A stretch of DNA of 64,000 nucleotides from assembly GCA_012845835.1 (NCBI GenBank), contig JABAKD010000014.1, forward strand, positions 5,069,896 through 5,133,895, written 5' to 3'. Below the pieces are notes generated by a model, which was not told the origin of the DNA, did no database searches, and was given only the letters and a program-made list of their open reading frames with translations. The DNA comes from Undaria pinnatifida (taxonomy: Eukaryota > Sar > Phaeophyceae > Laminariales > Alariaceae). A program made the translations under genes and the position numbers. This document shows positions 26,738 through 35,782 of this stretch, in pieces (position 1 is the first letter of the stretch; every line of letters starts with the position of its first letter).

Positions 26738-26976
26738 ATTATTACTATTATTATTGTCATTATTACTATCATTATCATTATAATTGCCCTCCGACAATAT
26801 AGCGTAGATGCCGTTCCGATGTAAATCGAATATCCTTATATGAATCAGCAGTAGTACCGAATATGAAGTCGAATGATCGCACCATAATGCAGTGGTATCT
26901 TCCGTCAACCATTCGCCCACTTCCTTTCCCCACATCTTCTCCTTTTATCTACTATTTCCTTTCCCTATAATATATG
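26545..26976. repeat. Foldback element with arms of about 115-130 bp
   Basis: The left arm (26545-26676: AGGGAAAGGAAGCAGTAGAT, GGAGAAGATGTGGGGAAAGG, ACACCACTGCTTTGTGGAGT, TTCGACTTCATA) is repeated in inverted form at about 26862-26976. Between them is a TTG/TTA microsatellite (about 26690-26790). It lies immediately beyond the 3' end of the LINE-type reading frame, so it may instead belong to that element's 3' tail. Confidence 0.75.
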
Positions 26977-26995
26977 TTTTAGCTGAGAGTCTATC

Positions 26996-28615
26996 TTAAT
27001 CCTCATCAACATTGCCACCCCAGGCCAGTGGCCGTAGTCCTCCCGATTCTTCCTCCCTTCCCCTCGCGGCCTGACGATCCCTCAGAGATAGTCTATATCG
27101 ATGAACTCTGCGCGAAATCGCGACCTGAGTGGTCACAGAAATTATTTGGAATAGTCGCTCCTTGCACACGCCAATCCGCGCTAGGGACGATGCGTCCGTC
27201 CCTCCAACGATGCTTGCCGCCACCTGATCGATGAGGCCGCTGCCTTCTTTACCGAGGCACCCAAAGCTTTCCACCGCGAGGGTGGCGAGTTTGTAGCTGC
27301 GTTCGTCGAAGGACACCTGTTCCGGACGAGCGTAGTGGTTGCGCTTGCGCGCCTCGGAAGTGGAAGCCGCTGGTCCGTTTCGATCCGCGCTTCCTGCTCG
27401 CATGTGGACCCCTGCTTATGGGTCCGCATACGTGACGTCGAGGAGTACCGACTTGTCACGATACTCCGATGCCGTAGCATCTCTTAGTCCACCTGCCTCA
27501 ATCACGATGTCCATTCGCAAATCCCTGTCTGCGTGAAACGGGGCTCCGCTTTCCACCTGGTGGCGGATGGACATGCTCTTAAGGGTGCGAGAGAGCACGT
27601 GCACAAGGGGTTGGTGCTGGTTCACTTGCGCGCCCGATCGGTGACACAATCGTGCATGCCGCATATTAACCTCCGTTTCACCGCAGCATGGGCACCTCGT
27701 CGCCAGGAATTCCTCTATCCCCAGAAATCTCTTCCCCGCAGTCACGAACTCTGATGCAGGGATGGTTCTAGCTGAGTCTACAGGCCTCGCCCTTAGGAAG
27801 GCGGTAGCTTCTGATCCCGATCGACTCCGTTGCCGGGCCTTGGCCAGGTTTCGTGTCTCCTTTTCGCCTTGAGATTCGCTTGTGTCTCGCTGGGGCCTCG
27901 TCTCGGGGAACTGGTCCAGCGAAGAGACGTACCTCTCATAATGTACTCGGTTTACCAGTTTACCCAGTCTATGCTGCGCTTTGCTGGGGCTGATAGTTTC
28001 GGCCTCGTGTGCAGGCAACACGTCTGCAACTGTTGCCCTGAGGCACCTTGCTCTCCTGCTCTAAAAGCTCTGTCCCGCCAGCTTTCCGGCACGATATTCG
28101 CCATGGCCTCCTTTGAAACCCCATGCACGTCGCGCAGGTCCCTGACCCTGTTCTAGATGCGCCGCACGAGGTCAGAGTCGAGCAGCTCCCTCAGGACTTT
28201 GTTCTCTATTGCGCCGGACAGATCAGCAAGCACCTCTGGCACCGTCGCCACCAAGCTCCCAACGGATGCTGACATCCTCCGGGCTTCAGCCGACGACAGC
28301 CCAAACCCTCCGCCCCCTCGTGGACAGGCTTGCCTGCGCCTGTTGATGGGGTTGCAGGATCAACATGTTTGTCGGGCACCCGTCCGCAAAGAACGACGAT
28401 TCTTCTGCTGCCCCTGGGAGATCGAGCAGTTTCTCCAGCATCCACAAGGCGTTGCCATCTGCTTTTTTGCATGCAGCCAGCGATAGTTCTGGGTCCATCA
28501 CGCGTTCAAGGTAGGAGGCCCGTTGAACCATAGAGCCGGTGGCAGTCGGGTTGGCTGATTGCTTGTCCGGCATGCGCGACAACATCCGCGCGAGTTGCTC
28601 CGCTCCCCCGTTTTG
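26996..28615 (-). pseudogene. Non-LTR retrotransposon, 3' part (zinc knuckle and restriction-like endonuclease tail)
   Basis: Minus-strand coding remnant. Readable segments include a stretch after the reverse transcriptase (MLSRMPDKQSANPTATGSM onward), then at about 27416-28021 a Cys/His knuckle (RCPCCGETEVNMRHARLC), then HADRDLRMDIVI...RDKSVLLDVTYADP. The last resembles the PD-(D/E)xK-type endonuclease that follows the knuckle in R2/CRE-like and algal LINEs. A C-terminal segment in another frame (26996-27403) ends with NVDED. The copy is decayed: a frame change near 27410 and an internal stop near 28155 are visible. It is the continuation of the fragment at 34410-35000, split by the Copia element. 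Confidence 0.75.
28611..28615. repeat. Target site duplication of the Copia element (TTTTG)
   Basis: TTTTG lies directly before the left LTR (28611-28615) and directly after the right LTR (34410-34414), giving a perfect 5-bp duplication as expected for Copia integration. Confidence 0.9.
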
Positions 28616-29045
28616 TGTTGGATTAAATCGGTTATGCGAAGAATAATGTGCTCCCAGCAGCCCAGTCTCAGGGCGCGAGCTTCACTGCAACACACAGTGT
28701 GAAGAAGATGGTATATAGATGTCTTTATTAGCTGGTCCCGGATGCTGATAAGAGGGAAAGAGATGGAGTGAGGCGAGTGGGCGAAGCCATCTCGCTCCAC
28801 ACCAGGCAATATTCTCAACGCCCCAAATTCCCAAATACTACAGGTGCTACATTCTCATATTTCCACGTGTTCCTAGATTGGTTCCAGGAACAGTCTACAA
28901 GGACCTTCGGGACTATTCCACGTGTCCTTCCCATGCTATAATATTCCGCAATGCACCGTCGGGTAATCCGACAATACCCCGTCGGACGATCCTTCGTGAC
29001 CATCGTTGTTCCTACTTTGTTCGTTGAGACAAGCTATATCGAACA
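28616..29045 (-). repeat. 3' LTR of the Copia element
   Basis: 430 bp, bounded on the + strand by TGTTGGATTAAATCGG and TATATCGAACA. It matches 33980-34409 throughout by eye. Confidence 0.95.
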
Positions 29046-29121
29046 CCCTCCCTGGCGCTGGATCAACTAACAAGCCTCCAACAACACTGGCAACTCCCAA
29101 AAGCAATTTACGACGGAAAAC

Positions 29122-32100
29122 TTATATCCCCAACAAAAAGTCACGGTGTTTCTCAAAACTCTCACGAGCAATCGCCTTGGTGAGAATGTCCGCATGTTGA
29201 TCCTCCGTCCTTAAGTACTTGACGCATAAATCTCCTTTTCCCACCAACTCGCGCAGGAAGTGGTACCTCACATCGATGTGCTTGCTGTTTGACGAACTCA
29301 GTGGGTTTTTGGCCAAGTCAATCGCCCCTTTGTTGTCTTCAAACACTCCAATGCTCGGCGATCCAAGACTAGGCATCAAGAAAACCAAGACTCCTCGCAC
29401 GTACAGGGCCTCCTTCACCCCGTCGGCCATCGCTACGTACTCGGCCTCAGTGGTGGAGAGCGTAACGCATTTCTGCGTCCTAGAAAACCAAGATACGAGC
29501 GTTCCTCCGCAGCAAACAGCTACACCAGATACCGAACGCCTGTCCTCGGCCTTGTGGGCGTAGTCTGCGTCTACGTACGTCTCTAGGTCGTATTCCAACT
29601 GTACATCCCCCAACTTACTCTCTTTCCTGAAAGTCAAGCCCAAGTGGGCTGTAGCGCTCAAGTACTCGAGAACCTTCCTAGCAGCCTTCACGTGTACTTC
29701 CTTAGGATCGTGCGAGAACCGCGCAATCGCTCGCACTGCGTTTGAGATGTCAGGTCTCGTCTGGTTCGCAATCCACATCAAACTCCCCACAATTTCACGG
29801 AAATTCGCGTCCACCACAGGTTCCTCATCACTCACGTACCTGAGGTCCAACGACGGTGAAGCGGGGATGGGGCTGGTCTTAGTGATACCGAAACGGTCGA
29901 CAACGTTTCGGATGAACTGAGTCTGCGAAATCTCCAAGGTTCCCTTCTCACGATCCCTCCTGTACTCGCTACCCATGTACCACGTAACCTTGCCCAGATG
30001 TTTTGTAGGGAATCTCTTATTGAGATCAGCTACTACCGAATCCGTCACCCCCTTGGTCGCTGCGATCTTGATGTCGTCCACGTGGACCACCAGCATCGCC
30101 ACAACCGCGTCATTCAACATTAGTCGAAACACGCACGGGTCTACCAAGCACTGCTCAAACCCACACTCTACTAGGGTTGACGACAGTAGCTTGTACCATG
30201 AGCGGCCACTCTGCTTTAGCCCGTAAAGGGCTTTGTTGAGTAGGACTACCTTACCGGACATCTCGCCACAACCGCGAGGAAGTCTCAAGAAAATCTCGGT
30301 ATCCAACTCTGCCTGAATAAAGGCCTGGTCAACGTCCAAGTGTCTCAAGTCCCAATCAAGCTTGCACGCCATTGCTGCAATGAGTCTGTTAGACGTGGTC
30401 GAGGCAGTGGGGGCAAAAGTCTCGAAGTAGTCAACTCCCTCTACCTGACTATAGCCCTTAGCTACCAACCGTGCCTTAGCTCTATCAATCATGCCGTGCG
30501 CGTCGCTCTTCCACTTCAAGAGCCACTTTGACTCTACGATATTGTTACTGGCGGGAATTTCAGAAACCTCCACAAACGTTCCAGCAGCTTCGAGTCCATC
30601 AAACTCCGATCTCATCGCGTCCATCCAAACGTCCGAATGCTTCGACTTACGAGCTGCGGTGTATGACGTTGGTTCCGGTTCAGCCTCTTTGACAAGGCAA
30701 TCCGGCAACTTCGTCTTCTCACACTCCGCTTCATTCGCCGCCAGTAGCGCCTGGAACACACGGCCTCCTTCACAGGGCCCGATCGCACTAATCAGTCCTG
30801 CTGCCGCTTCCCGATTGAGCGCCCTGGTCTGCGCTCTCGTACGTCCCTCCCGAATCTCTTCACCATCGCCCGGTCCTGACATGTGCGCTCCAAGTTGGCG
30901 TGCAGCAGTCCGGACCGCCGTGGGGGTTGGAGCTTCATCGTCAGAGGCCGACGCGTCGCTTCCATCCTGAGACGAAGAGTCGCTGTCAGATAATTCGCTG
31001 CTGACCGCTGATGTATCGTTCGGCTCCACATCTTCGGCGCGAAACTCGTCGCCAGCTTGCGGTATCGGAGACACCGCTGGCGTCATCGGGGACACCGCAC
31101 GGAGTTGGTGAGGAATTCCCCTCCCCAAAACCGGCAGTGGAGTCGTCGGGGCGGAGACAAAGTCCTCCGTCCCTCCCAGCTCTGGCGCATCTTCTAGCCC
31201 CTGCGTCCCTCCCTGTTCCGGTACCTCCGGCAGCTGGGATAGTACCGCTCCCACATCAAGCGTTGCCTCCCAGGTCACATCTCGAGTCTCCACCACCCTG
31301 TTCCCCCGCGTGAGCATCCGCAAAGAGTCACTTGGGTGGTCGATGCCCGGCCCGAGGTAAAAGCAGCTCTCGGCCCGGGGTGACGACTTGGACGGGCGGT
31401 TCCAGCGGCAGTACGCTGGGCGAAGGAACGGGTGTGGCGAGGCAGGTGCGGCAGCTCCATGCCACATCTCATGCGGAGACTTGTTGCCGGGGTTGGCAGT
31501 GGTTGCGGTGTGGTTCAAGGCGTCACAAGACCAGTGCACCGCTTCCGCCCACAGGGATTCAGTCGGCGGTAGTTGAACGAGCGGGAAAATGATAGGGGCT
31601 TGGATGCACGCAGCAAGCGCTGCGTTCTGAATGATGCCTAGCGCTCTCTCGACAACACCGTTCTGCTTTGGGCTGTCCGCGTTGGTGAATTCCTGCTTGA
31701 TGCAAAACTGTTTGCACACCTCTCCAAACTCCCCACCAAAGAATTCCCCACCGTTGTCAGACCTTACAATCTCAACCTTCGAGGGGACACCGTCGGCGCG
31801 CACATCAGCCAAAAACTTCCTAAACGCGTCTGCTGCATCCGATTTGTGCTTCAGAAAATATACCCAGGCGTAGCGAGAGAAGTCATCCTTCACTAGCATG
31901 ACATACCTCTTACCCAACAGAGAAGGGGTTCTCTTAGGGCCACTTAGATCAACAAAGACCCGTCCCAACTTCTCTGGCGCGCGTGACTTAGTACTGCTGG
32001 GGATTGGTTTGCGGTAACCTTTCGCCATAGAACAGCCAGTACAGGGTCTTAGCGTCCCTAACAGTTCTACACCAAGTGCCTTTGCGGTCTCTCTCAGCAG

Positions 32101-33948
32101 TAGTTCGTTAGAGTGGCCATGCACGCAGTGGAAGATGTTGATATCTACAGCAGTCTCAGCAGAAGCAGCGCTACCGGGGGCAAGCACGGGAAACGCCAGG
32201 GGAAAATCGCAACCAGTCTCCCCTCGGTTCTCAGCGGGGTCGGGTGTCAATAGGGGAAACGGCACATAGCCGTTGTCTGGCTCTATCCTGCAAGCGAAGT
32301 TGGAGTAACTAGATCCATCACCCTCGAATCTCAACCGTCCATCGAAAAGAGAAATGCACAAGCCCTCATCCTCGGTCATGAATCCTACTCCCTGCTTATG
32401 CGCGGCCATTAGCGAAAACAAGTTGAACGCCAAGTCCGGCATGTATGCCACATCTAACAGTTTAACAGTTAGATCTCCGGGGAAGACTACAGTCAGCGTG
32501 CCATACCCCACGACGTCGATCAGGTGGTTGTCACCGATCCTAACCTTGTCGTCGCACAGTCGTACGTCACTCAACAGGTCAGCCGAATGAGTCATGTGAA
32601 ATGAGGCACCACTGTCTGCTATCCACTTCTCAGCTAAGCTCTCTGTTATGCTCTCACTACGTTCCTCAGTACACGAGTCATCACTCCGGCTAAACATAGC
32701 ATTCGCAAGACAGCACACAGTCTCACCACTGTTGTTCTGTTCCTGTGCACCTTCGCCAGACGTCCTCTCCGAAGCCGGGGTGACACGAGCCTTGCACTGG
32801 TACCACATGTGTCCGGGTTCCAAGCAACGGATACACTTACCCTTCACCTTATCATACTCTGATTGGGGGATGGTCTGCTTGGGGGTGGGGGGGCTGCCTC
32901 TACCTTCGCTACCCTGGCTAGCATCAGCATTCGCTGATTCCTTGTTTCGCGACCTAACATTGTTACGGTTGGATCCGCGACCACCTCCACGGTTACCTCC
33001 ACGCCCACCTCCGCGGCCACCTCGGGCAGCACCATTCGAAAACAGTGCCTGACCCACGTTCTTTCCTTTTGACACGGGAAGTCTCAGGTGCCTCTGCCTG
33101 ACAATGCTCTCTATTTCAGCTCGGGTGATTTCATCGCGGTACAAGAGCGTGCGTTGTTCTATCTCGTAGTCAGCTGTAAGAACTCGTACCAGTTTGCGGT
33201 TCACCTCTCCTTCTGATTTCGGCACACCAAGCGAAGCAAGAGTACCAACAATCTTGTCTACGCGACTGAAGAATTTCATGGGTTCCTCACCCTTCTCCAT
33301 TTTCACTGCATCAAACGCGTCCGACCATTTGACCTGTGTGGCAACTGATTTCGGAAGAAACCAATCCCGAAGCATTCTCCAAGCACCGCTTGGCGATTGC
33401 CTGGCAAACACTCTGTCTAATAGGTCAGTATCAGTCATGCTCTCAGTCAGACATATCCATGCAACCCGCGCATTCTTGATGTGTGGACGGCTCAAACCTT
33501 GCGAAATAAAGTATTGCGTGTCTTTGGTTGTGTCACCTACAGCTACCTCTATGTCTGTAAGCATAGAACCCAAACACCCACTCATCGATACGAACGCTTC
33601 GAACCGCTTACTCCATACGGGGAATTCCTCAGGTTTACCGCTGAATTTGGGGACTGCCTGCTTTATACTACTGAATTCACGAGGGCCTACATTTACACCT
33701 GAACTCTCAACGGATTCGTCATACCTAATCTCGTCTACGTGTACACCACCACCAGGGGCTTGCAAGTTCCCACCGGTTACGACTCCATCTTGGCGTTCCC
33801 TGCCAGGGTTGGACTGGGCCTCTCCACGGCCCCGGTCGCTGGCCATCCGCTCTTCCAGTCGATCTTGTCGGGATACCAATGATCTCAGCAAGACCATCAT
33901 TTCTTCTTGTGAGCCGGCCTCCTCTTGGTCATGCTCACTTCCAGGCAT
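29122..33948 (-). CDS. Copia gag-pol polyprotein (1608 codons)
   Basis: A single open frame. In order it shows a gag region with a CCHC zinc knuckle near residue 370, an aspartic protease (DSGAS) near 443, an integrase with an N-terminal HHCC-type zinc region near 600-640 and its core after that, a reverse transcriptase with a VDD box near 1285, and an RNase H (DADYA) near 1460. Protease-integrase-RT-RNase H is the Copia order. It supplies the particle, cDNA synthesis and integration functions of the element. The frame looks whole; no host function is suggested. Confidence 0.95.
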   Translation of the reverse strand: MPGSEHDQEEAGSQEEMMVLLRSLVSRQDRLEERMASDRGRGEAQSNPGRERQDGVVTGGNLQAPGGGVHVDEIRYDESVESSGVNVGPREFSSIKQAVPKFSGKPEEFPVWSKRFEAFVSMSGCLGSMLTDIEVAVGDTTKDTQYFISQGLSRPHIKNARVAWICLTESMTDTDLLDRVFARQSPSGAWRMLRDWFLPKSVATQVKWSDAFDAVKMEKGEEPMKFFSRVDKIVGTLASLGVPKSEGEVNRKLVRVLTADYEIEQRTLLYRDEITRAEIESIVRQRHLRLPVSKGKNVGQALFSNGAARGGRGGGRGGNRGGGRGSNRNNVRSRNKESANADASQGSEGRGSPPTPKQTIPQSEYDKVKGKCIRCLEPGHMWYQCKARVTPASERTSGEGAQEQNNSGETVCCLANAMFSRSDDSCTEERSESITESLAEKWIADSGASFHMTHSADLLSDVRLCDDKVRIGDNHLIDVVGYGTLTVVFPGDLTVKLLDVAYMPDLAFNLFSLMAAHKQGVGFMTEDEGLCISLFDGRLRFEGDGSSYSNFACRIEPDNGYVPFPLLTPDPAENRGETGCDFPLAFPVLAPGSAASAETAVDINIFHCVHGHSNELLLRETAKALGVELLGTLRPCTGCSMAKGYRKPIPSSTKSRAPEKLGRVFVDLSGPKRTPSLLGKRYVMLVKDDFSRYAWVYFLKHKSDAADAFRKFLADVRADGVPSKVEIVRSDNGGEFFGGEFGEVCKQFCIKQEFTNADSPKQNGVVERALGIIQNAALAACIQAPIIFPLVQLPPTESLWAEAVHWSCDALNHTATTANPGNKSPHEMWHGAAAPASPHPFLRPAYCRWNRPSKSSPRAESCFYLGPGIDHPSDSLRMLTRGNRVVETRDVTWEATLDVGAVLSQLPEVPEQGGTQGLEDAPELGGTEDFVSAPTTPLPVLGRGIPHQLRAVSPMTPAVSPIPQAGDEFRAEDVEPNDTSAVSSELSDSDSSSQDGSDASASDDEAPTPTAVRTAARQLGAHMSGPGDGEEIREGRTRAQTRALNREAAAGLISAIGPCEGGRVFQALLAANEAECEKTKLPDCLVKEAEPEPTSYTAARKSKHSDVWMDAMRSEFDGLEAAGTFVEVSEIPASNNIVESKWLLKWKSDAHGMIDRAKARLVAKGYSQVEGVDYFETFAPTASTTSNRLIAAMACKLDWDLRHLDVDQAFIQAELDTEIFLRLPRGCGEMSGKVVLLNKALYGLKQSGRSWYKLLSSTLVECGFEQCLVDPCVFRLMLNDAVVAMLVVHVDDIKIAATKGVTDSVVADLNKRFPTKHLGKVTWYMGSEYRRDREKGTLEISQTQFIRNVVDRFGITKTSPIPASPSLDLRYVSDEEPVVDANFREIVGSLMWIANQTRPDISNAVRAIARFSHDPKEVHVKAARKVLEYLSATAHLGLTFRKESKLGDVQLEYDLETYVDADYAHKAEDRRSVSGVAVCCGGTLVSWFSRTQKCVTLSTTEAEYVAMADGVKEALYVRGVLVFLMPSLGSPSIGVFEDNKGAIDLAKNPLSSSNSKHIDVRYHFLRELVGKGDLCVKYLRTEDQHADILTKAIARESFEKHRDFLLGI

Positions 33949-33979
33949 TGTTCCGATTCAAACGTAAAGCACGTTAACG

Positions 33980-34409
33980 TGTTGGATTAAATCGGTTATG
34001 CGAAGAATAATGTGCTCCCAGCAGCCCAGTCTCAGGGCGCGAGCTTCACTGCAACACACAGTGTGAAGAAGATGGTATATAGATGTCTTTATTAGCTGGT
34101 CCCGGATGCTGATAAGAGGGAAAGAGATGGAGTGAGGCGAGTGGGCGAAGCCATCTCGCTCCACACCAGGCAATATTCTCAACGCCCCAAATTCCCAAAT
34201 ACTACAGGTGCTACATTCTCATATTTCCACGTGTTCCTAGATTGGTTCCAGGAACAGTCTACAAGGACCTTCGGGACTATTCCACGTGTCCTTCCCATGC
34301 TATAATATTCCGCAATGCACCGTCGGGTAATCCGACAATACCCCGTCGGACGATCCTTCGTGACCATCGTTGTTCCTACTTTGTTCGTTGAGACAAGCTA
34401 TATCGAACA
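33980..34409 (-). repeat. 5' LTR of the Copia element
   Basis: 430 bp, the same length and apparently the same sequence as 28616-29045. On the minus strand this LTR leads the element and would carry its promoter. Confidence 0.95.
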
Positions 34410-35000
34410 TTTTGGACTATCTCCATTGCGCTCTCCCTCACGTACTCATCTGTGCCGATGGGCACCCCCACCACCTTAATCCCACCACGTTCGGCAATGC
34501 TGACGCCAATGCCTTCAAGAAGGGTGATTTGTTCCGGCGTAGGTACGTGCCCCTTTGGGGGCAGGGCAACCGTTTTGCTCGGATTGATTGCAATTCCGAT
34601 GTTGGACAGCTCACGCTGGAAAAAGGGTACCACTTCCACAGTATCGGGTGTGATTTCCATCATTCCGATGCTAATATCATCTAGGTAGGCGAATTCCTCT
34701 ACACCTCTTGGCTCGAACTCCGCCCGTGTCCGATTCAGCACCGGCAAGAGCGGCATGTAGAACAACGCCGGCCCCATGGCATCACCTTGTTGTACCCCGC
34801 TGGAGCAGTCGATCTCCCGCCTTTCTCCCGACTCCATCTGCAAGAACACGGGCGCAGACATCTCGCCGTAACATTTTGCCACGAACGGTGTAAGCGCCGG
34901 CACGCAAGTGGCTGTCTCCGCTAGCATAGCAGTCCGCTTCACTGTGTTGAATGCGTTGGAGCAATCGGTGAGGTTTTTCGCCTCGTTATGTTCTTGGGTA
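34410..35000 (-). pseudogene. Non-LTR retrotransposon reverse transcriptase, 5'-truncated
   Basis: The minus-strand frame encodes reverse transcriptase motifs LTDCSNAFNTVKR, SSGVQQGDAMGPALFYMPLL and EFAYLDDISI (the YxDD box as YLDD), then NIGIAINPSKTVALPPKG. No upstream part (endonuclease or N-terminal zinc fingers) is present: the element stops near 35000 against a MITE. 5' truncation is typical of LINE insertions. Its reading continues at 28615 on the other side of the Copia insertion. Confidence 0.8.
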
Positions 35001-35170
35001 CTATTGAGAAAAAAGCGCCCATGTATTTTCTCGTTGTGCAAAGGTCTATCGATCGACGACGTCGGGGTGTCGAGGGACACCGTATTCGAGGAGATACGGC
35101 CGGGGGCTGGCTTCGAAACCGGCGATTTCGTGAAAGAACAGTTTGGTGGGGGCTACCGTAGAATGACTCA
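35001..35170. mobile_element. Partial CGGTAGCCCCCC-family MITE
   Basis: Contains CTATCGATCGACGACGTCGG and CGAAACCGGCGATTTCGTGA, then GGGGGCTACCGTAGAATGAC, matching one end of the copies at 22655-23155 and 23590-23880. Its other half is missing at the LINE junction. Confidence 0.6.
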
Positions 35171-35281
35171 AAAGTGCTATACCTATAGGAGTCATCCCTC
35201 GGTAAAGATTGTCCTCTTTGAGTCAAACGTTTCTGACAATGTTAACCGGTTCAGATCCTCAACCGTGGAAACGCTATCGGT

Positions 35282-35390
35282 TATTACGGGGGACCATAGT
35301 AAATAGGACCAAATATTGTTAGTCAAAACAGGTAAATATATTGGTTTTTGTGTGTACCGTAGGTCCTATTTACTATGGTCCCCCGTAATA
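35282..35390. mobile_element. 109-bp MITE with perfect 29-bp terminal inverted repeats
   Basis: 35282-35310 starts TATTACGGGGGACCATAGTA. 35362-35390 is its exact reverse complement over 29 bp. The 51-bp interior is AT-rich and non-coding. The outermost TA on each side could be the target duplication of a mariner-type element. Confidence 0.85.
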
Positions 35391-35411
35391 GTTCCTTGAT
35401 TTTACGAGTGA

Positions 35412-35782
35412 GAAGACGCGTGCTACGATAGAGGGGTGCACCACTTTTTTTTTATGAGAAGGTTCCTCAATTTGGGAGCTTAAGACACATCCCTCGCGCC
35501 CAAAACCTTTTGATTGGGAGAAAAATCAAAGCTGTGCTCTATACCGATTGAAAAGTCCTATGGCCTAGTCTATAGGTGAACGACGATAATTATGCAAAAA
35601 GTGGAACGAATTCCCGACGATTTTGGGTCAAGGTGATGGCTTGGGCCTGCGCACAAGTCTGACATGCTCTATCACAAGATGACCTAGGCAACCCTGTGTA
35701 CGAGGTACTCCAATATAAGGAGCCCGTGATTCAGAAGCCATTTCAGACGAAAAGTGTTACACCTCAACCGTAGCACGCGTCA
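35412..35782. mobile_element. GCGTGCTACGATAGAGG-family MITE, copy 5 (inverted)
   Basis: Bounded by GACGCGTGCTACGATAGAGG and CCTCAACCGTAGCACGCGTC. The interior matches copies 3 and 4 (CCGACGATTTTGGGTCAAGG, AAGGAGCCCGTGATTCAGAA) with an extra insert of about 85 bp after GGTCAAGG. Confidence 0.7.

Larger units (their letters stand above)
28616..34409 (-). mobile_element. Copia LTR retrotransposon, looks whole and young
   Basis: A 5794-bp element read on the minus strand, with 430-bp LTRs at both ends (TG...CA), a 5-bp target duplication and one long gag-pol reading frame. A purine tract (AGGGAGGG) abuts the 3' LTR. The two LTRs show no difference that I can see by eye, which implies a very recent insertion. 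It sits inside an older LINE-type element. The order of domains in its polyprotein identifies the Copia (Pseudoviridae) family. Confidence 0.95.
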
